A stretch of DNA of 30,587 bases from CAVLCC01 sp963661535 (GTDB taxonomy: Bacteria > Actinomycetota > Coriobacteriia > Coriobacteriales > CADBOM01), in contig CAVLCC010000024.1 in the NCBI GenBank assembly GCA_963661535.1, positions 1-30,587 on the forward strand. Direction: 5' to 3'. The position numbers and the translations under genes were made by a program. Position 1 is the stretch's first letter. The number at the start of each line of letters is the position of its first letter. Shown one piece after another: positions 17,140 to 25,019 of the stretch. The notes under the pieces are model-generated. The model was not told where the DNA came from. It did not search any database and saw only the letters and a list, made by a program, of their open reading frames with translations.

Positions 17140-17952
17140 ATGGAACCAATTACCATTAAAACACTGCTTGATGCAGGCGTGCACTTTGGTCATCAGACCC
17201 GCAGATGGAATCCTAAGATGCAATCATACATCTTTACGGAGCGCAATGGAATTTATATTCTCGACCTAAAACAAACAATCGTTTCACTTGATAAAACCTA
17301 TTCGTTTGTTTCTGAGCTAGCTGCTCGCGGCGGAAACATTTTGTTTGTTGGCACCAAAAAACAAGCTCAAGCTACTATTGCTGAGCAAGCACAACGTTGC
17401 AATATGCCTTATGTTAATGCTCGTTGGCTTGGTGGCATGTTAACCAACTTCCAAACAATTAGTCAGCGTGTTAAACGCATGATGGAGCTAGAGCAAATGG
17501 CTAGCGATGGTCGCATGGCTTCTCTTCCTAAAAAAGAGCAAATTCTTCTAAATAAAGAGCTAACCAAGCTTCAAACAAACCTAAATGGTATTCGCGATAT
17601 GCAAGGCAAACCAGACGCCATGTTTATTGTTGATACAAAGCGTGAGTGCATTGCTGTTAGTGAGGCACAAAAACTTGGCATTCCTGTAATTGGCATGCTA
17701 GATACTAATGCAGATCCAGATGAGGTTGAGTTTGGAATTCCATCTAACGACGATGCTATTCGTTCAATCTCACTTGTAGCTGAGGTTATTGCAGAGGCTG
17801 TATTGGCTGGTCGTGGAGCAAAGCCAGTAGACGAGTCAGACTTTGCTGAGGCTCCAGAGGCTGCAGAGCCAGCTGCTGAGGTTGAGGCTCCAGAGGCTGC
17901 ACCTGAGGTGCAAGAACCTGCAGCAGAAGCAGAAGCACCTGCAGCTGAGTAG
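17140..17952 (+). CDS. rpsB: 30S ribosomal protein S2
   Basis: S2 sits on the back of the small subunit and helps recruit S1 and mRNA. The product starts at ATG 17140, with GGAGG at 17130-17134; an upstream in-frame ATG at 17128 overlaps this site and is rejected. The family signatures are present: LLDAGVHFGHQTRRWNPKM (9-27), IYILDLKQT, VGTKKQAQ, RWLGGMLTNFQTI and PDEVEFGIPSNDDAIRS. The 270-residue length includes a C-terminal Ala/Glu/Pro-rich tail of about 40 residues (from about 230), common in high- and low-GC actinobacteria. It is followed by tsf after 114 bases, the usual pairing of S2 with EF-Ts. Confidence 0.97.
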   Translation: MEPITIKTLLDAGVHFGHQTRRWNPKMQSYIFTERNGIYILDLKQTIVSLDKTYSFVSELAARGGNILFVGTKKQAQATIAEQAQRCNMPYVNARWLGGMLTNFQTISQRVKRMMELEQMASDGRMASLPKKEQILLNKELTKLQTNLNGIRDMQGKPDAMFIVDTKRECIAVSEAQKLGIPVIGMLDTNADPDEVEFGIPSNDDAIRSISLVAEVIAEAVLAGRGAKPVDESDFAEAPEAAEPAAEVEAPEAAPEVQEPAAEAEAPAAE

Positions 17953-18066
17953 ACTAAACTGCTCACAAACTCGAAACACCAATTAGCGCTATAGCCTAAA
18001 AGCAGAGCCTTAGTGCCAATTGAAAATGACAAACTTAAAAACTAACGACCCGAAACGAGGTTTAAA

Positions 18067-18939
18067 ATGGCGGAAATTACCGCAAAGCTTGTAAAAGAAC
18101 TACGCGAAAAAACAGGCGTTGGAATGATGGAGTGCAAAAAAGCACTAGTTGAGGCAAATGGCAGCATCGAAGAAGCAGTTGATATTTTGCGCAAACACGG
18201 ACTTGCTTCTGTGGCTAAAAAGTCTGGACGTGCAACCAACGAGGGAACAGTTATGGTTGTTGTTAACGACGACCACACCAAAGCTGCTGTGCTAGAGCTT
18301 GCATGCGAGACAGACTTTGTTGGAACCAACGAGGTATTCCGCGGATACGCAACCACAATTTGCAACGCCGTTCTAGAGCATGATCCAGCAGACATCGACG
18401 CTCTAAAACAATGCGCAACTCCAGATGGCACTGTAGAAGAGGTTATGGCAGACGCTATCCACAAGCTAGGTGAGAACATGCAAATTAACCGCTTTACTCG
18501 CATGGCTAATGACGGCGGATTTATGCAGCCATACATTCACATGGGCGGAAAAATTGGCGTATTGGTAGACTTTGGACTAGGCAACAAAGCAACTGGTGAA
18601 AAACCAGAGTTTGCACAACTAGCCAAAGATGTGGCTATGCAAGTTGCTGCTATGAATCCAGTATCTGTTGGACGCGACAGCGTGCCTGAGGATGTTAAAG
18701 CTCACGAGCTCGAGATTTATAAAGCACAAGCTGCTGAGTCTGGCAAGCCTGAGAACATTCAAGAAAAAATTGCTGTTGGACGTATGGAGAAATTCTACAA
18801 AGAGAGCTGCTTGCTTGAGGAGGACTTCTTCAAAGACACAGATACAACAGTTGGAAAACTTGTAGACAAGATTGCAAAAGACTGCGGAGACACAATCACA
18901 GTTAATTCTTTTGTACGCTTTGCATTGGGACAGAAATAA
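18067..18939 (+). CDS. tsf: Translation elongation factor Ts
   Basis: EF-Ts exchanges GDP for GTP on EF-Tu. The 290-residue protein has the N-terminal UBA-like region with VKELREKTGVGMMECKKAL (9-27) and the diagnostic LACETDFV motif (76-83) that contacts EF-Tu. Core and dimerisation domains follow, with HMGGKIGVLVDFG and VAMQVAAMNP. ACGAGG lies about eight bases before ATG 18067. The stop codon lies in an 11-bp tandem repeat. A strong terminator at 19046-19080 separates it from pyrH, so rpsB-tsf is its own transcription unit with possible readthrough. Confidence 0.97.
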   Translation: MAEITAKLVKELREKTGVGMMECKKALVEANGSIEEAVDILRKHGLASVAKKSGRATNEGTVMVVVNDDHTKAAVLELACETDFVGTNEVFRGYATTICNAVLEHDPADIDALKQCATPDGTVEEVMADAIHKLGENMQINRFTRMANDGGFMQPYIHMGGKIGVLVDFGLGNKATGEKPEFAQLAKDVAMQVAAMNPVSVGRDSVPEDVKAHELEIYKAQAAESGKPENIQEKIAVGRMEKFYKESCLLEEDFFKDTDTTVGKLVDKIAKDCGDTITVNSFVRFALGQK

Positions 18940-18951
18940 GACAGAAATAAG
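18930..18951 (+). repeat. Tandem 11-bp duplication at the tsf stop codon
   Basis: ACAGAAATAAG occurs twice in direct succession (18930-18940, 18941-18951). The first copy holds the tsf stop TAA (18937-18939). It looks like replication slippage without effect on the protein. Confidence 0.8.
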
Positions 18952-19045
18952 TTATAGTAATGCTTATGCAAAAATACCGTTTTAAATTTGGCATAGCGCA
19001 AGGTGCTGCTATTAAAGGCACCATAGTCTAATAGTTATTAAACAT

Positions 19046-19080
19046 AAGGGGAGCCTAACAAATTTGGGTTCCCCTTTTTT
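19046..19080 (+). terminator. Rho-independent terminator between tsf and pyrH
   Basis: AAGGGGAGCC (19046-19055) pairs with GGTTCCCCTT (19067-19076) over ten pairs, one of them G-U, with an 11-base loop, then continues into TTTT. It is a strong intrinsic terminator. Confidence 0.92.
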
Positions 19081-19114
19081 ATTATCAGCGTCGCTACGAA
19101 AAGGAGTAGTTATT

Positions 19115-19828
19115 ATGAGTGAGTTTATCTACGATAGAGTTTTGCTTAAATTATCGGGAGAGGCGTTGGTTGGTGATGCAGGATATGGAATAGATCCTGT
19201 TGTTTTGCAAAGTGTGGCAGGTCAGCTAAAAGAGCTAGTTGATGGCGGCCTACAACTTGCAATTGTTGTTGGAGGGGGCAACATCTTTAGGGGACTTTCT
19301 GCAAGTGCCGAGGGTATGGAGCGTGCTCAAGCAGACTCAATCGGAATGTTGGCAACTGTTATGAACGCGCTAGCCTTGCAACAAGCTTTGGAGGGCAAAG
19401 GTGTTTCTACTCGAGTTATGAGCGCTATTGCTATGCAGGAGGTTTGCGAGCCTTATATTCGCCGCCGTGCTGAGCGTCACCTAGAAAAAGGACGCGTTGT
19501 AATTTGTGCAGCCGGAACGGGCAATCCGTATTTTACAACAGATACCGCAGCGGCACTTCGTGCTTGCGAGGTAAATGCTCAATGCATGCTTAAGGCAACC
19601 AAGGTAGACGGAGTCTATGATTGTGACCCCGTTACTAATCCCGATGCCAAAAAGTTTGACCGCATTTCTTATATTGATGTACTAACAAAGGGCATTCATG
19701 TGATGGACTCAACAGCAACATCTCTTTGCATGGACAACAATATGCCAATGCTTGTGTTTAACCTTCACGAAGAAGGTAGCATTTATCGCGCACTTAAAGG
19801 CGAGCCAGTGGGCACAGTGGTAGAGTAA
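19115..19828 (+). CDS. pyrH: UMP kinase
   Basis: PyrH phosphorylates UMP to UDP with ATP and is usually controlled by UTP and GTP. The frame is open further upstream into the terminator, but ATG 19115 with AAGGAG at 19101-19106 is clearly the start, giving 237 residues, a normal length. Motifs are LLKLSGEALVG (9-19), the VVGGGNIFRG phosphate loop, the MNALALQ segment, RRAERHLEKGR, AGTGNPYFTTDTAAALRA and the TKVDGVYDCDP loop. No promoter is evident between the upstream terminator and the start, so it either depends on readthrough or on a promoter I did not recognise. It is followed by frr after 217 bases, a conserved pairing. Confidence 0.96.
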   Translation: MSEFIYDRVLLKLSGEALVGDAGYGIDPVVLQSVAGQLKELVDGGLQLAIVVGGGNIFRGLSASAEGMERAQADSIGMLATVMNALALQQALEGKGVSTRVMSAIAMQEVCEPYIRRRAERHLEKGRVVICAAGTGNPYFTTDTAAALRACEVNAQCMLKATKVDGVYDCDPVTNPDAKKFDRISYIDVLTKGIHVMDSTATSLCMDNNMPMLVFNLHEEGSIYRALKGEPVGTVVE

Positions 19829-19880
19829 TTGATATAATCAAACGAATGAACCTTTGCATTTGCAGTGTGGGCTGCGATAC

Positions 19881-19963
19881 TGTGGAACTGTGGAAACCGC
19901 GGGGGTCGTGGAAACCGCGGAGACTGTAGAACAGCGACAACTGCGGTAACTATGGCAGCTACA
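19881..19963. repeat. GC-rich degenerate 9-bp-period repeat between pyrH and frr
   Basis: Within an otherwise AT-rich gap, about nine units of nine bases (types CTGTGGAAA and CCGCGGAGA) run head to tail and decay towards the right end. GTGGAAACCGCGG is repeated exactly at 19890-19902 and 19908-19920. The composition is unlike the flanks. It might be a slippage array, an unusual leader, or a tiny coding repeat: a 27-codon frame at 19846-19929 has WKPRGSWKPRR but no ribosome site. Confidence 0.65.
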
Positions 19964-20045
19964 AACAAAAAGGCTTTGGTTTTATAAGCAATACAAATAT
20001 GCTTGGCTTTAAGTTTTAAGATAGATTGAAATGGGGTTTTTAAAT

Positions 20046-20603
20046 ATGACTGATGAGATTATTGGCAATGCAAGAATTGCGATGGAGAAGTCAATTAAGT
20101 CGTTGCAAAACGAGTATAGCACCGTAAGAACCGGACGTGCGTCTGCAAAAAATCTTGAAAATATAAACATCGAGTATTATGGTGTATCTACTCCCATTAC
20201 TCAAGTTGCAGCAGTAAAAACCCCAGAAGCACATTTGCTTTTGATTGAGCCTTGGGATAAGTCTTTGGTTAGCGAAATCGAAAGAGCTATTGCACAAAGC
20301 GACCTAGGCATCACTCCAAATAATGACGGTGCAAGCATTAGGCTGCCTTTTCCTGCTCCAACTGAGGAGAGGCGCAAAGAGCTCGTTAAACAATGCGGAA
20401 AGTATGCCGAAGAAGCAAAGGTTTCTGTTCGCAACACTAGGCGCGATGCCAACTCAAAGATTGAGAAAGCTTGCAAGGCTTCTGAGATTACAGAAGACGA
20501 TGAGCGAGTTGCTAAAGGCAAAATTCAAAAGCTTACAGATGAGTTTATAGAAAAGATTGAGAAGATTTTTGCAGATAAAGAAGCCGAGGTTATGGAGATT
20601 TAA
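20046..20603 (+). CDS. frr: Ribosome recycling factor
   Basis: RRF, with EF-G, splits post-termination ribosomes. ATG 20046 gives 185 residues, the standard length; the earlier in-frame ATG 20031 would add five residues not usual in the family. GGGG nine bases upstream is a weak ribosome site. Conserved features are the start helix, LQNEYSTVRTGRASAKNLENI (about 20-40), YYGVSTPITQVAAV, LLIEPWDKSLVSEIERAI, LGITPNNDGASIRLPFPAPT with EERRKEL, and the DD near the C-terminal helix. The stop codon directly abuts the GTG of uppS, so frr and uppS are translationally coupled. Confidence 0.96.
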   Translation: MTDEIIGNARIAMEKSIKSLQNEYSTVRTGRASAKNLENINIEYYGVSTPITQVAAVKTPEAHLLLIEPWDKSLVSEIERAIAQSDLGITPNNDGASIRLPFPAPTEERRKELVKQCGKYAEEAKVSVRNTRRDANSKIEKACKASEITEDDERVAKGKIQKLTDEFIEKIEKIFADKEAEVMEI

Positions 20604-21383
20604 GTGGCACTTACACAGCATGAGCTGCTTGAATATTTAGGCGAGCTTCCAGATGATATTTGCTTAGACGAATACGACTCTAGCCGTGTGCCAAACCATG
20701 TTGCCATTATTATGGACGGCAATGGCAGATGGGCAAAGGCTCGCGGGCTTTCGCGCAGCAAGGGTCATGTAGCTGGGGTAGAAGGTGTGCGTGAGGCTAT
20801 TAGAACTTGCAGCGATATTGGCGTTAAATACCTCACAATTTATGCATTTTCTACCGAAAATTGGAATAGACCCGATGACGAGGTAGAACTTTTGATGGAG
20901 CTTTTTGCCCATACGATGGCTGCCGAGGTAGAGGGTCTAAACGATGAGCATGTTCGCGTGCGACTAGTTGGCAATATGGATGCGTTGCCAAAAGAGACGC
21001 GTGACTCATTTGAAGAAGCAATTGAAAAAACTTCCAAAAACGATGGCATGAACTTGATTATGGCTGTTAACTACGGGGGGCGTGCCGACATAGTTCAGGC
21101 TGTTCGCTCAATTGCTGCAGATGCTGCAGCAGGCAAAATCAATCCACAAGATATTGATGAAACCTTGGTTCAAAGCCGCTTATATACTAAAGATATTCCT
21201 GATCCGGATTTGTTGATACGCACCAGTGGTGAGCGCAGGCTGTCAAACTTTTTGCTATGGCAGCTTGCTTATAGCGAAATTTATGTTAGCGATATTTTGT
21301 GGCCCGACTTTGATAAGTTCGAGCTAGTGCGTGCAATTTTGAACTACCAAGGGCGCGACAGAAGGTTTGGCAACATAAAGTGA
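20604..21383 (+). CDS. uppS: Isoprenyl transferase (undecaprenyl diphosphate synthase)
   Basis: UppS adds cis-isoprene units to farnesyl diphosphate to make the C55 lipid carrier. GTG 20604 follows the frr stop directly, and GGAG six bases upstream supports it. The 259-residue product has the catalytic HVAIIMDGNGRWAKARGLSR segment (about 31-50), GHVAGVEGVRE, YAFSTENWNRP, a GGRADIVQAVR segment, PDPDLLIRTSGERRLSNFLL and the closing YSEIYVSDILWPDF. All core cis-prenyltransferase motifs are present. The last four bases overlap the GTG start of cdsA. Its product is recycled by uppP at 9516. Confidence 0.96.
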   Translation: MALTQHELLEYLGELPDDICLDEYDSSRVPNHVAIIMDGNGRWAKARGLSRSKGHVAGVEGVREAIRTCSDIGVKYLTIYAFSTENWNRPDDEVELLMELFAHTMAAEVEGLNDEHVRVRLVGNMDALPKETRDSFEEAIEKTSKNDGMNLIMAVNYGGRADIVQAVRSIAADAAAGKINPQDIDETLVQSRLYTKDIPDPDLLIRTSGERRLSNFLLWQLAYSEIYVSDILWPDFDKFELVRAILNYQGRDRRFGNIK

Positions 21384-22234
21384 GCGCAAACTCCAACATA
21401 GAAGAGCTAAAACAAAAGCACAAGAGTCATTCGACAGGACGCTTTCGTACAGGTTTTATTTTTAGCGGAAGCGTTTTGGCTTGCATCTTGATTAGCGACA
21501 TCACGACTGTGATTATGGTCTCTGTTCTATCGGCGCTATGCTGCATGGAGATGTGTGCCCTCTTGCGCTCTGACGCAAAACTGCCCAATGAGTGGATGAG
21601 CGTAGTAGCAGCAATTTTGTATCCATGGGCTTATGTTTGGCAAGGGGTTTTTGGCTTCTTTTTGCTAACAATTGCACTTTGCATAGTAACTTTGGGGTGG
21701 TATGTCGCCTACCCGCGCGCTCGCATCACCGACGCAGCAATCACTGTCTTTAGTGCGCTATATACGGGACTTATGCTCTCGTCGCTTGTGATGGTAAGAC
21801 TTTCTGCTCCAAATATATGGGGAGGGGTCTTGGCTGCAGCTGTGGTATTTGCAGTTTGGGCAAACGACACAATGGCATACGTGTGGGGCTCAAGGCTTGG
21901 CCGCCACAGACTTGCTCCTAGAATTTCACCCAAAAAATCTTGGGAGGGCTGCGCGGCTGGCTTAATTGGGTCGGTAATGTTGTGGATAGTGATGTGCTTT
22001 GTTCCAACCGTGCATTTGCCGGTATATTCTGCGGTTATATGCGGATTGGTATCTGGTATATGTGCGGTTTTGGGAGATTTGGCGGAGTCGAGAATTAAGC
22101 GAGCATCTGGCAAAAAAGACTCAGGTACGCTTTTGCCTGGGCACGGCGGATTTTTGGATCGCTGCGACGCGCTAATTTGCGGCAGTGCAGCCTCGGTTGT
22201 GTGTCTCATTATTTGTGGGATTGTTACACTGTAG
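21380..22234 (+). CDS. cdsA: Phosphatidate cytidylyltransferase
   Basis: CdsA makes CDP-diacylglycerol from phosphatidate and CTP for phospholipid synthesis. The start is GTG 21380, overlapping the uppS stop by four bases (GTGA), which indicates coupling. The 284-residue protein has a charged N-terminus (1-22), multiple membrane segments (from about residue 23), the RLGRHRLAPRISPKKSWEG stretch (about 173-191), and the family signature near the end: ESRIKRASGKKDSG, LLPGHGGFLDRCDALI. It matches typical CdsA. The gene order uppS-cdsA-dxr-rseP-ispG is widely conserved. Confidence 0.95.
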   Translation: MSANSNIEELKQKHKSHSTGRFRTGFIFSGSVLACILISDITTVIMVSVLSALCCMEMCALLRSDAKLPNEWMSVVAAILYPWAYVWQGVFGFFLLTIALCIVTLGWYVAYPRARITDAAITVFSALYTGLMLSSLVMVRLSAPNIWGGVLAAAVVFAVWANDTMAYVWGSRLGRHRLAPRISPKKSWEGCAAGLIGSVMLWIVMCFVPTVHLPVYSAVICGLVSGICAVLGDLAESRIKRASGKKDSGTLLPGHGGFLDRCDALICGSAASVVCLIICGIVTL

Positions 22235-22380
22235 TAGTTGGAAGTGCTGCCGTGCGCGGCTTATTAGTGTGTACATTTTTGCTGTGTACGCTTTTGCACG
22301 ATGAGCGAACTTATTAGACGCGCTGTGCGTTCTTGCAACCATACGACTTCACTTAAACAAATTTGAAAGGTCGCATTTCG

Positions 22381-23613
22381 ATGGATAAATTCTTGCAAAA
22401 CAATCAAGTTGATTTAACAATTTTGGGATCAACAGGGTCCATTGGTCGTCAAGCTCTAGACGTTGCAAAGCAGCACAAAGAGACCGTGCGCGTTATTGCT
22501 CTAACGGCCATGAAGTCTGTGGATATGCTTGTGCAGCAAACCTTGGAGTTTGGTGTTAAGCATATTGCTATTGCAGATGAATCGCAAAAAAATAATCCAA
22601 GTTTGGCAGATCTGCCGAGCGATGTGCATGTTGAGTTTGGTGCTGGCGCAATAGAGGAACTTGCTGCTTGCAATCCGTGTTCGCAGGGCGTGCAAAGCAC
22701 ACAAGACGCACAAACCAAAGCCTCCGACACATTCACTAGCTCCGACATAGTGCTCAACTCTCTAGTTGGAGCAGCTGGACTGCGTGCAAGCTATGCAACC
22801 CTCAAAGCGGGTCGCAGACTAGCACTAGCAAACAAAGAATCGCTTGTTGTTGGCGGAGAGCTGCTAATGCCTATGGTTATGCCGTCTCAACTTTTGCCTG
22901 TAGACTCCGAACACTCCGCAATTTTTCAGTGCATGTTAGGCGAGAGCGAGCGCGAAGTATCTCGCATTTGGATCACTGCATCTGGCGGTCCATTTAGGGG
23001 ATATACAAAGACACAGCTAGAAAAAGTTACCGTAGAGCAAGCCTTGGCTCATCCCACTTGGTCGATGGGACCAAAGATAACCATAGACTCTTCCACACTA
23101 ATGAACAAAGGTTTGGAGGTCATAGAAGCCTACCACTTGTTTTGCTGTGATTTTGATCACATATCGGTTGTTGTGCACCCTCAGAGTTCAATTCATTCTA
23201 TGGTTCAGTTCAAAGATGGCTCGGTAAAGGCGCACCTAGGACCTTCGGATATGAGAATACCTATCCAGCTTGCCCTTAGTTATCCCAATAGATGGGACGC
23301 CCCATGTGAGCCAGTTGATTTTTGCAAAATGGCAAGCTTGGAATTTTTCCCACCTGACCTTGATACTTTTAGATGCTTGAGTTTGGCTTTAGAGGCAGGC
23401 AGACAAGGAGGAACGGCACCTTGCGTTCTAAATGCGGCAAATGAGGTGGCGGTCGGCGCATTTTTGTTGAGAGGTTGTGGATATTTAGACATAGAACGTG
23501 CAGTAGAACACGTTTTGCAATACCATAATATGGAGCTGGTTGAGTCGCTTGAGCAGCTTTCGCAGATAGACTCATGGGCGAGAGCCAAAACAAAAGAATA
23601 TCTTGGAGTTTGA
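22381..23613 (+). CDS. dxr: 1-deoxy-D-xylulose 5-phosphate reductoisomerase
   Basis: Dxr converts DXP to MEP with NADPH, the committing step of the MEP isoprenoid pathway, and is inhibited by fosmidomycin. ATG 22381 is the likely start with GAAAGG ten bases upstream; an in-frame TTG at 22363 has no clear site. The roughly 410-residue protein has LTILGSTGSIGRQALDV, NSLVGAAGLRA, LANKESLVVGGEL, LPVDSEHSAIFQC, ITASGGPFR, HPTWSMGPKITIDSSTLMNK and GLEVIEA. A hydrophilic segment (about 98-120, Gln/Thr/Ser with two Cys) is longer than usual between the NADPH fold strands. It ends in a 16-bp sequence repeated 97 bases downstream. 106 bases separate it from rseP. Confidence 0.95.
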   Translation: MDKFLQNNQVDLTILGSTGSIGRQALDVAKQHKETVRVIALTAMKSVDMLVQQTLEFGVKHIAIADESQKNNPSLADLPSDVHVEFGAGAIEELAACNPCSQGVQSTQDAQTKASDTFTSSDIVLNSLVGAAGLRASYATLKAGRRLALANKESLVVGGELLMPMVMPSQLLPVDSEHSAIFQCMLGESEREVSRIWITASGGPFRGYTKTQLEKVTVEQALAHPTWSMGPKITIDSSTLMNKGLEVIEAYHLFCCDFDHISVVVHPQSSIHSMVQFKDGSVKAHLGPSDMRIPIQLALSYPNRWDAPCEPVDFCKMASLEFFPPDLDTFRCLSLALEAGRQGGTAPCVLNAANEVAVGAFLLRGCGYLDIERAVEHVLQYHNMELVESLEQLSQIDSWARAKTKEYLGV

Positions 23614-23711
23614 TGGTGCTGTTTGATAAGTATGTTTTGGTCAGATCGTTTGATAAAGATGTTCAGTAAGACCGGTTTAAGAGTTTAAGCGTAAGTATCT
23701 TGGAGTTTGAT
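23599..23711. repeat. Short direct repeats across the dxr-rseP gap
   Basis: TATCTTGGAGTTTGAT occurs perfectly at 23599-23614 (end of dxr) and 23696-23711 (before rseP). Inside the gap GTTTGATAA recurs at 23621-23629, 23648-23656 and 23705-23713. The second 16-mer supplies the GGAG upstream of rseP. The pattern suggests local duplication of the dxr end. Confidence 0.75.
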
Positions 23712-23719
23712 AACAAATT

Positions 23720-25018
23720 ATGATTGATGTAGCTTTAACAGTTTTTTGGGGCGTAGTGCTCTTATCTCTATTAGTGGTAATTCATGAGGGCGGTCACTAC
23801 TTTGCAGCCCGCGCATTTGGAGTGCGAGTTTTGGAATTTATGGTAGGTCTGCCAGGTCCCTCCATTGGATTTAAGCCGCGCAAGAGCAGAACTCGATTTG
23901 GTCTAACTGCAATTCCTCTAGGGGGATATGCAAGAATTGCTGGAATGGAAGAAAACTTTGACCAATCGCACTTGCCTCAAGTTGTTGCTATGCTCTACGA
24001 AATGGGAAGCGTTAATAGCGATGACCTAGAAGATGCCTCCGAGCAGGTTGGCTTTGATATTGAGGAGTCGCTTGATTTTTTGTGCGAGTGGGGAACCGTC
24101 GTAAAGCGCAAAATCTCGCGTCAACAATGCGCATACGAAACTCCAGAGGTTGATGGATACAAGCAAGGGGAGCCAAGAAAGCTGCAAAATGCAAAGGCAT
24201 TCATCGACCAAGAGCGCTCCCAAACATACATTGCGCTCCCATGGTGGAAGCGCCTAGTAATTTTGGCTGCAGGTCCATGCGCTAATTTGCTAACTGCAAT
24301 AATTGTGGTTACCCTTACGCTTAGTCTTGCGGGAGCTTATCAATCAACAACAACTATTGCAGCTGTAAATGAGCAATATCCAGCATATTCAGCAGGAATG
24401 CAAGCAGGAGACACAATTACAGCGGTTGATGGAACTCCCATATCAACTTGGGAGGAGTTTACAAATATAGTTAGCGCCAAGAGTGCAGGAGATAGTACAG
24501 AAATAACATACACCCGCGATGGACAAGAAGCAAAAGCCAACGTTATAGTTGCCACAAACGAAGAGACAGGCAGACCGATTATAGGCGTCACATCTGGCGC
24601 GGAGTTGGTCAAGCTGCCATTTGGAGAAGCACTGATGAAGTCGTTTTCATACATAGGTCAGGTAGCAGTTGGAATAGCCGGTCTTGTTAATCCCGCAACA
24701 ACTATGCAGGTAATAGAGCAATCGTCTTCGCTGATAGGAATATCGGTTGTTGCCAAACAAGCTGCCGATCTTGGGTTTATAAACTTCATGTGGCTAGCTG
24801 CAGTAATTTCAATTTCTCTAGGGCTAATGAACTTGCTGCCTTTGATGCCTCTAGACGGTGGTCACATAGTTGTTCAAACAATTCAGCGTATTTTTAAGCG
24901 AGTGCTGTCGCCGCAAGCAATTAACGCCTACTCAATGGTTGGTTTGTTTTTTGTGATGGCTCTGTTTGTGATGGCAACTGGAAACGATATTGGTAATTTG
25001 GTTTCGGGAGGCTTTTAA
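23720..25018 (+). CDS. rseP: RIP metalloprotease RseP (site-2 protease)
   Basis: This membrane zinc protease performs intramembrane cleavage in envelope stress signalling. The 432-residue protein has the zinc motif HEGGH (22-26; HExxH, with Gly where HEFGH is usual) in the first membrane segment, the PLGGYARIAGMEE strand, a PDZ domain (about 210-290) and the third-ligand motif NLLPLMPLDGGH (371-382). C-terminal hydrophobic segments follow. An extra soluble stretch of about 90 residues (77-165), acidic then basic, lies between the first catalytic segment and WWKRLVILAAGPCANL. In-frame stops at 23708 and 23711 fix the start at ATG 23720, though its GGAG lies 14 bases away, long for a ribosome site. 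It precedes ispG by one base. Confidence 0.93.
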   Translation: MIDVALTVFWGVVLLSLLVVIHEGGHYFAARAFGVRVLEFMVGLPGPSIGFKPRKSRTRFGLTAIPLGGYARIAGMEENFDQSHLPQVVAMLYEMGSVNSDDLEDASEQVGFDIEESLDFLCEWGTVVKRKISRQQCAYETPEVDGYKQGEPRKLQNAKAFIDQERSQTYIALPWWKRLVILAAGPCANLLTAIIVVTLTLSLAGAYQSTTTIAAVNEQYPAYSAGMQAGDTITAVDGTPISTWEEFTNIVSAKSAGDSTEITYTRDGQEAKANVIVATNEETGRPIIGVTSGAELVKLPFGEALMKSFSYIGQVAVGIAGLVNPATTMQVIEQSSSLIGISVVAKQAADLGFINFMWLAAVISISLGLMNLLPLMPLDGGHIVVQTIQRIFKRVLSPQAINAYSMVGLFFVMALFVMATGNDIGNLVSGGF

Positions 25019-25019
25019 C

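Noticed and set aside
17571..18032. 153-codon open frame opposite the rpsB end
   Set aside because: It mirrors the Ala/Glu-rich S2 tail on the other strand, lacks a start signal and is a shadow.
19846..19929. 27-codon frame with WKPR repeats before frr
   Set aside because: No ribosome site, and the repeats are explained by the 9-bp array; kept only as part of that finding.
21709..22209. 166-codon open frame opposite cdsA
   Set aside because: Antisense shadow of a clear cdsA with no ribosome site or family motif.
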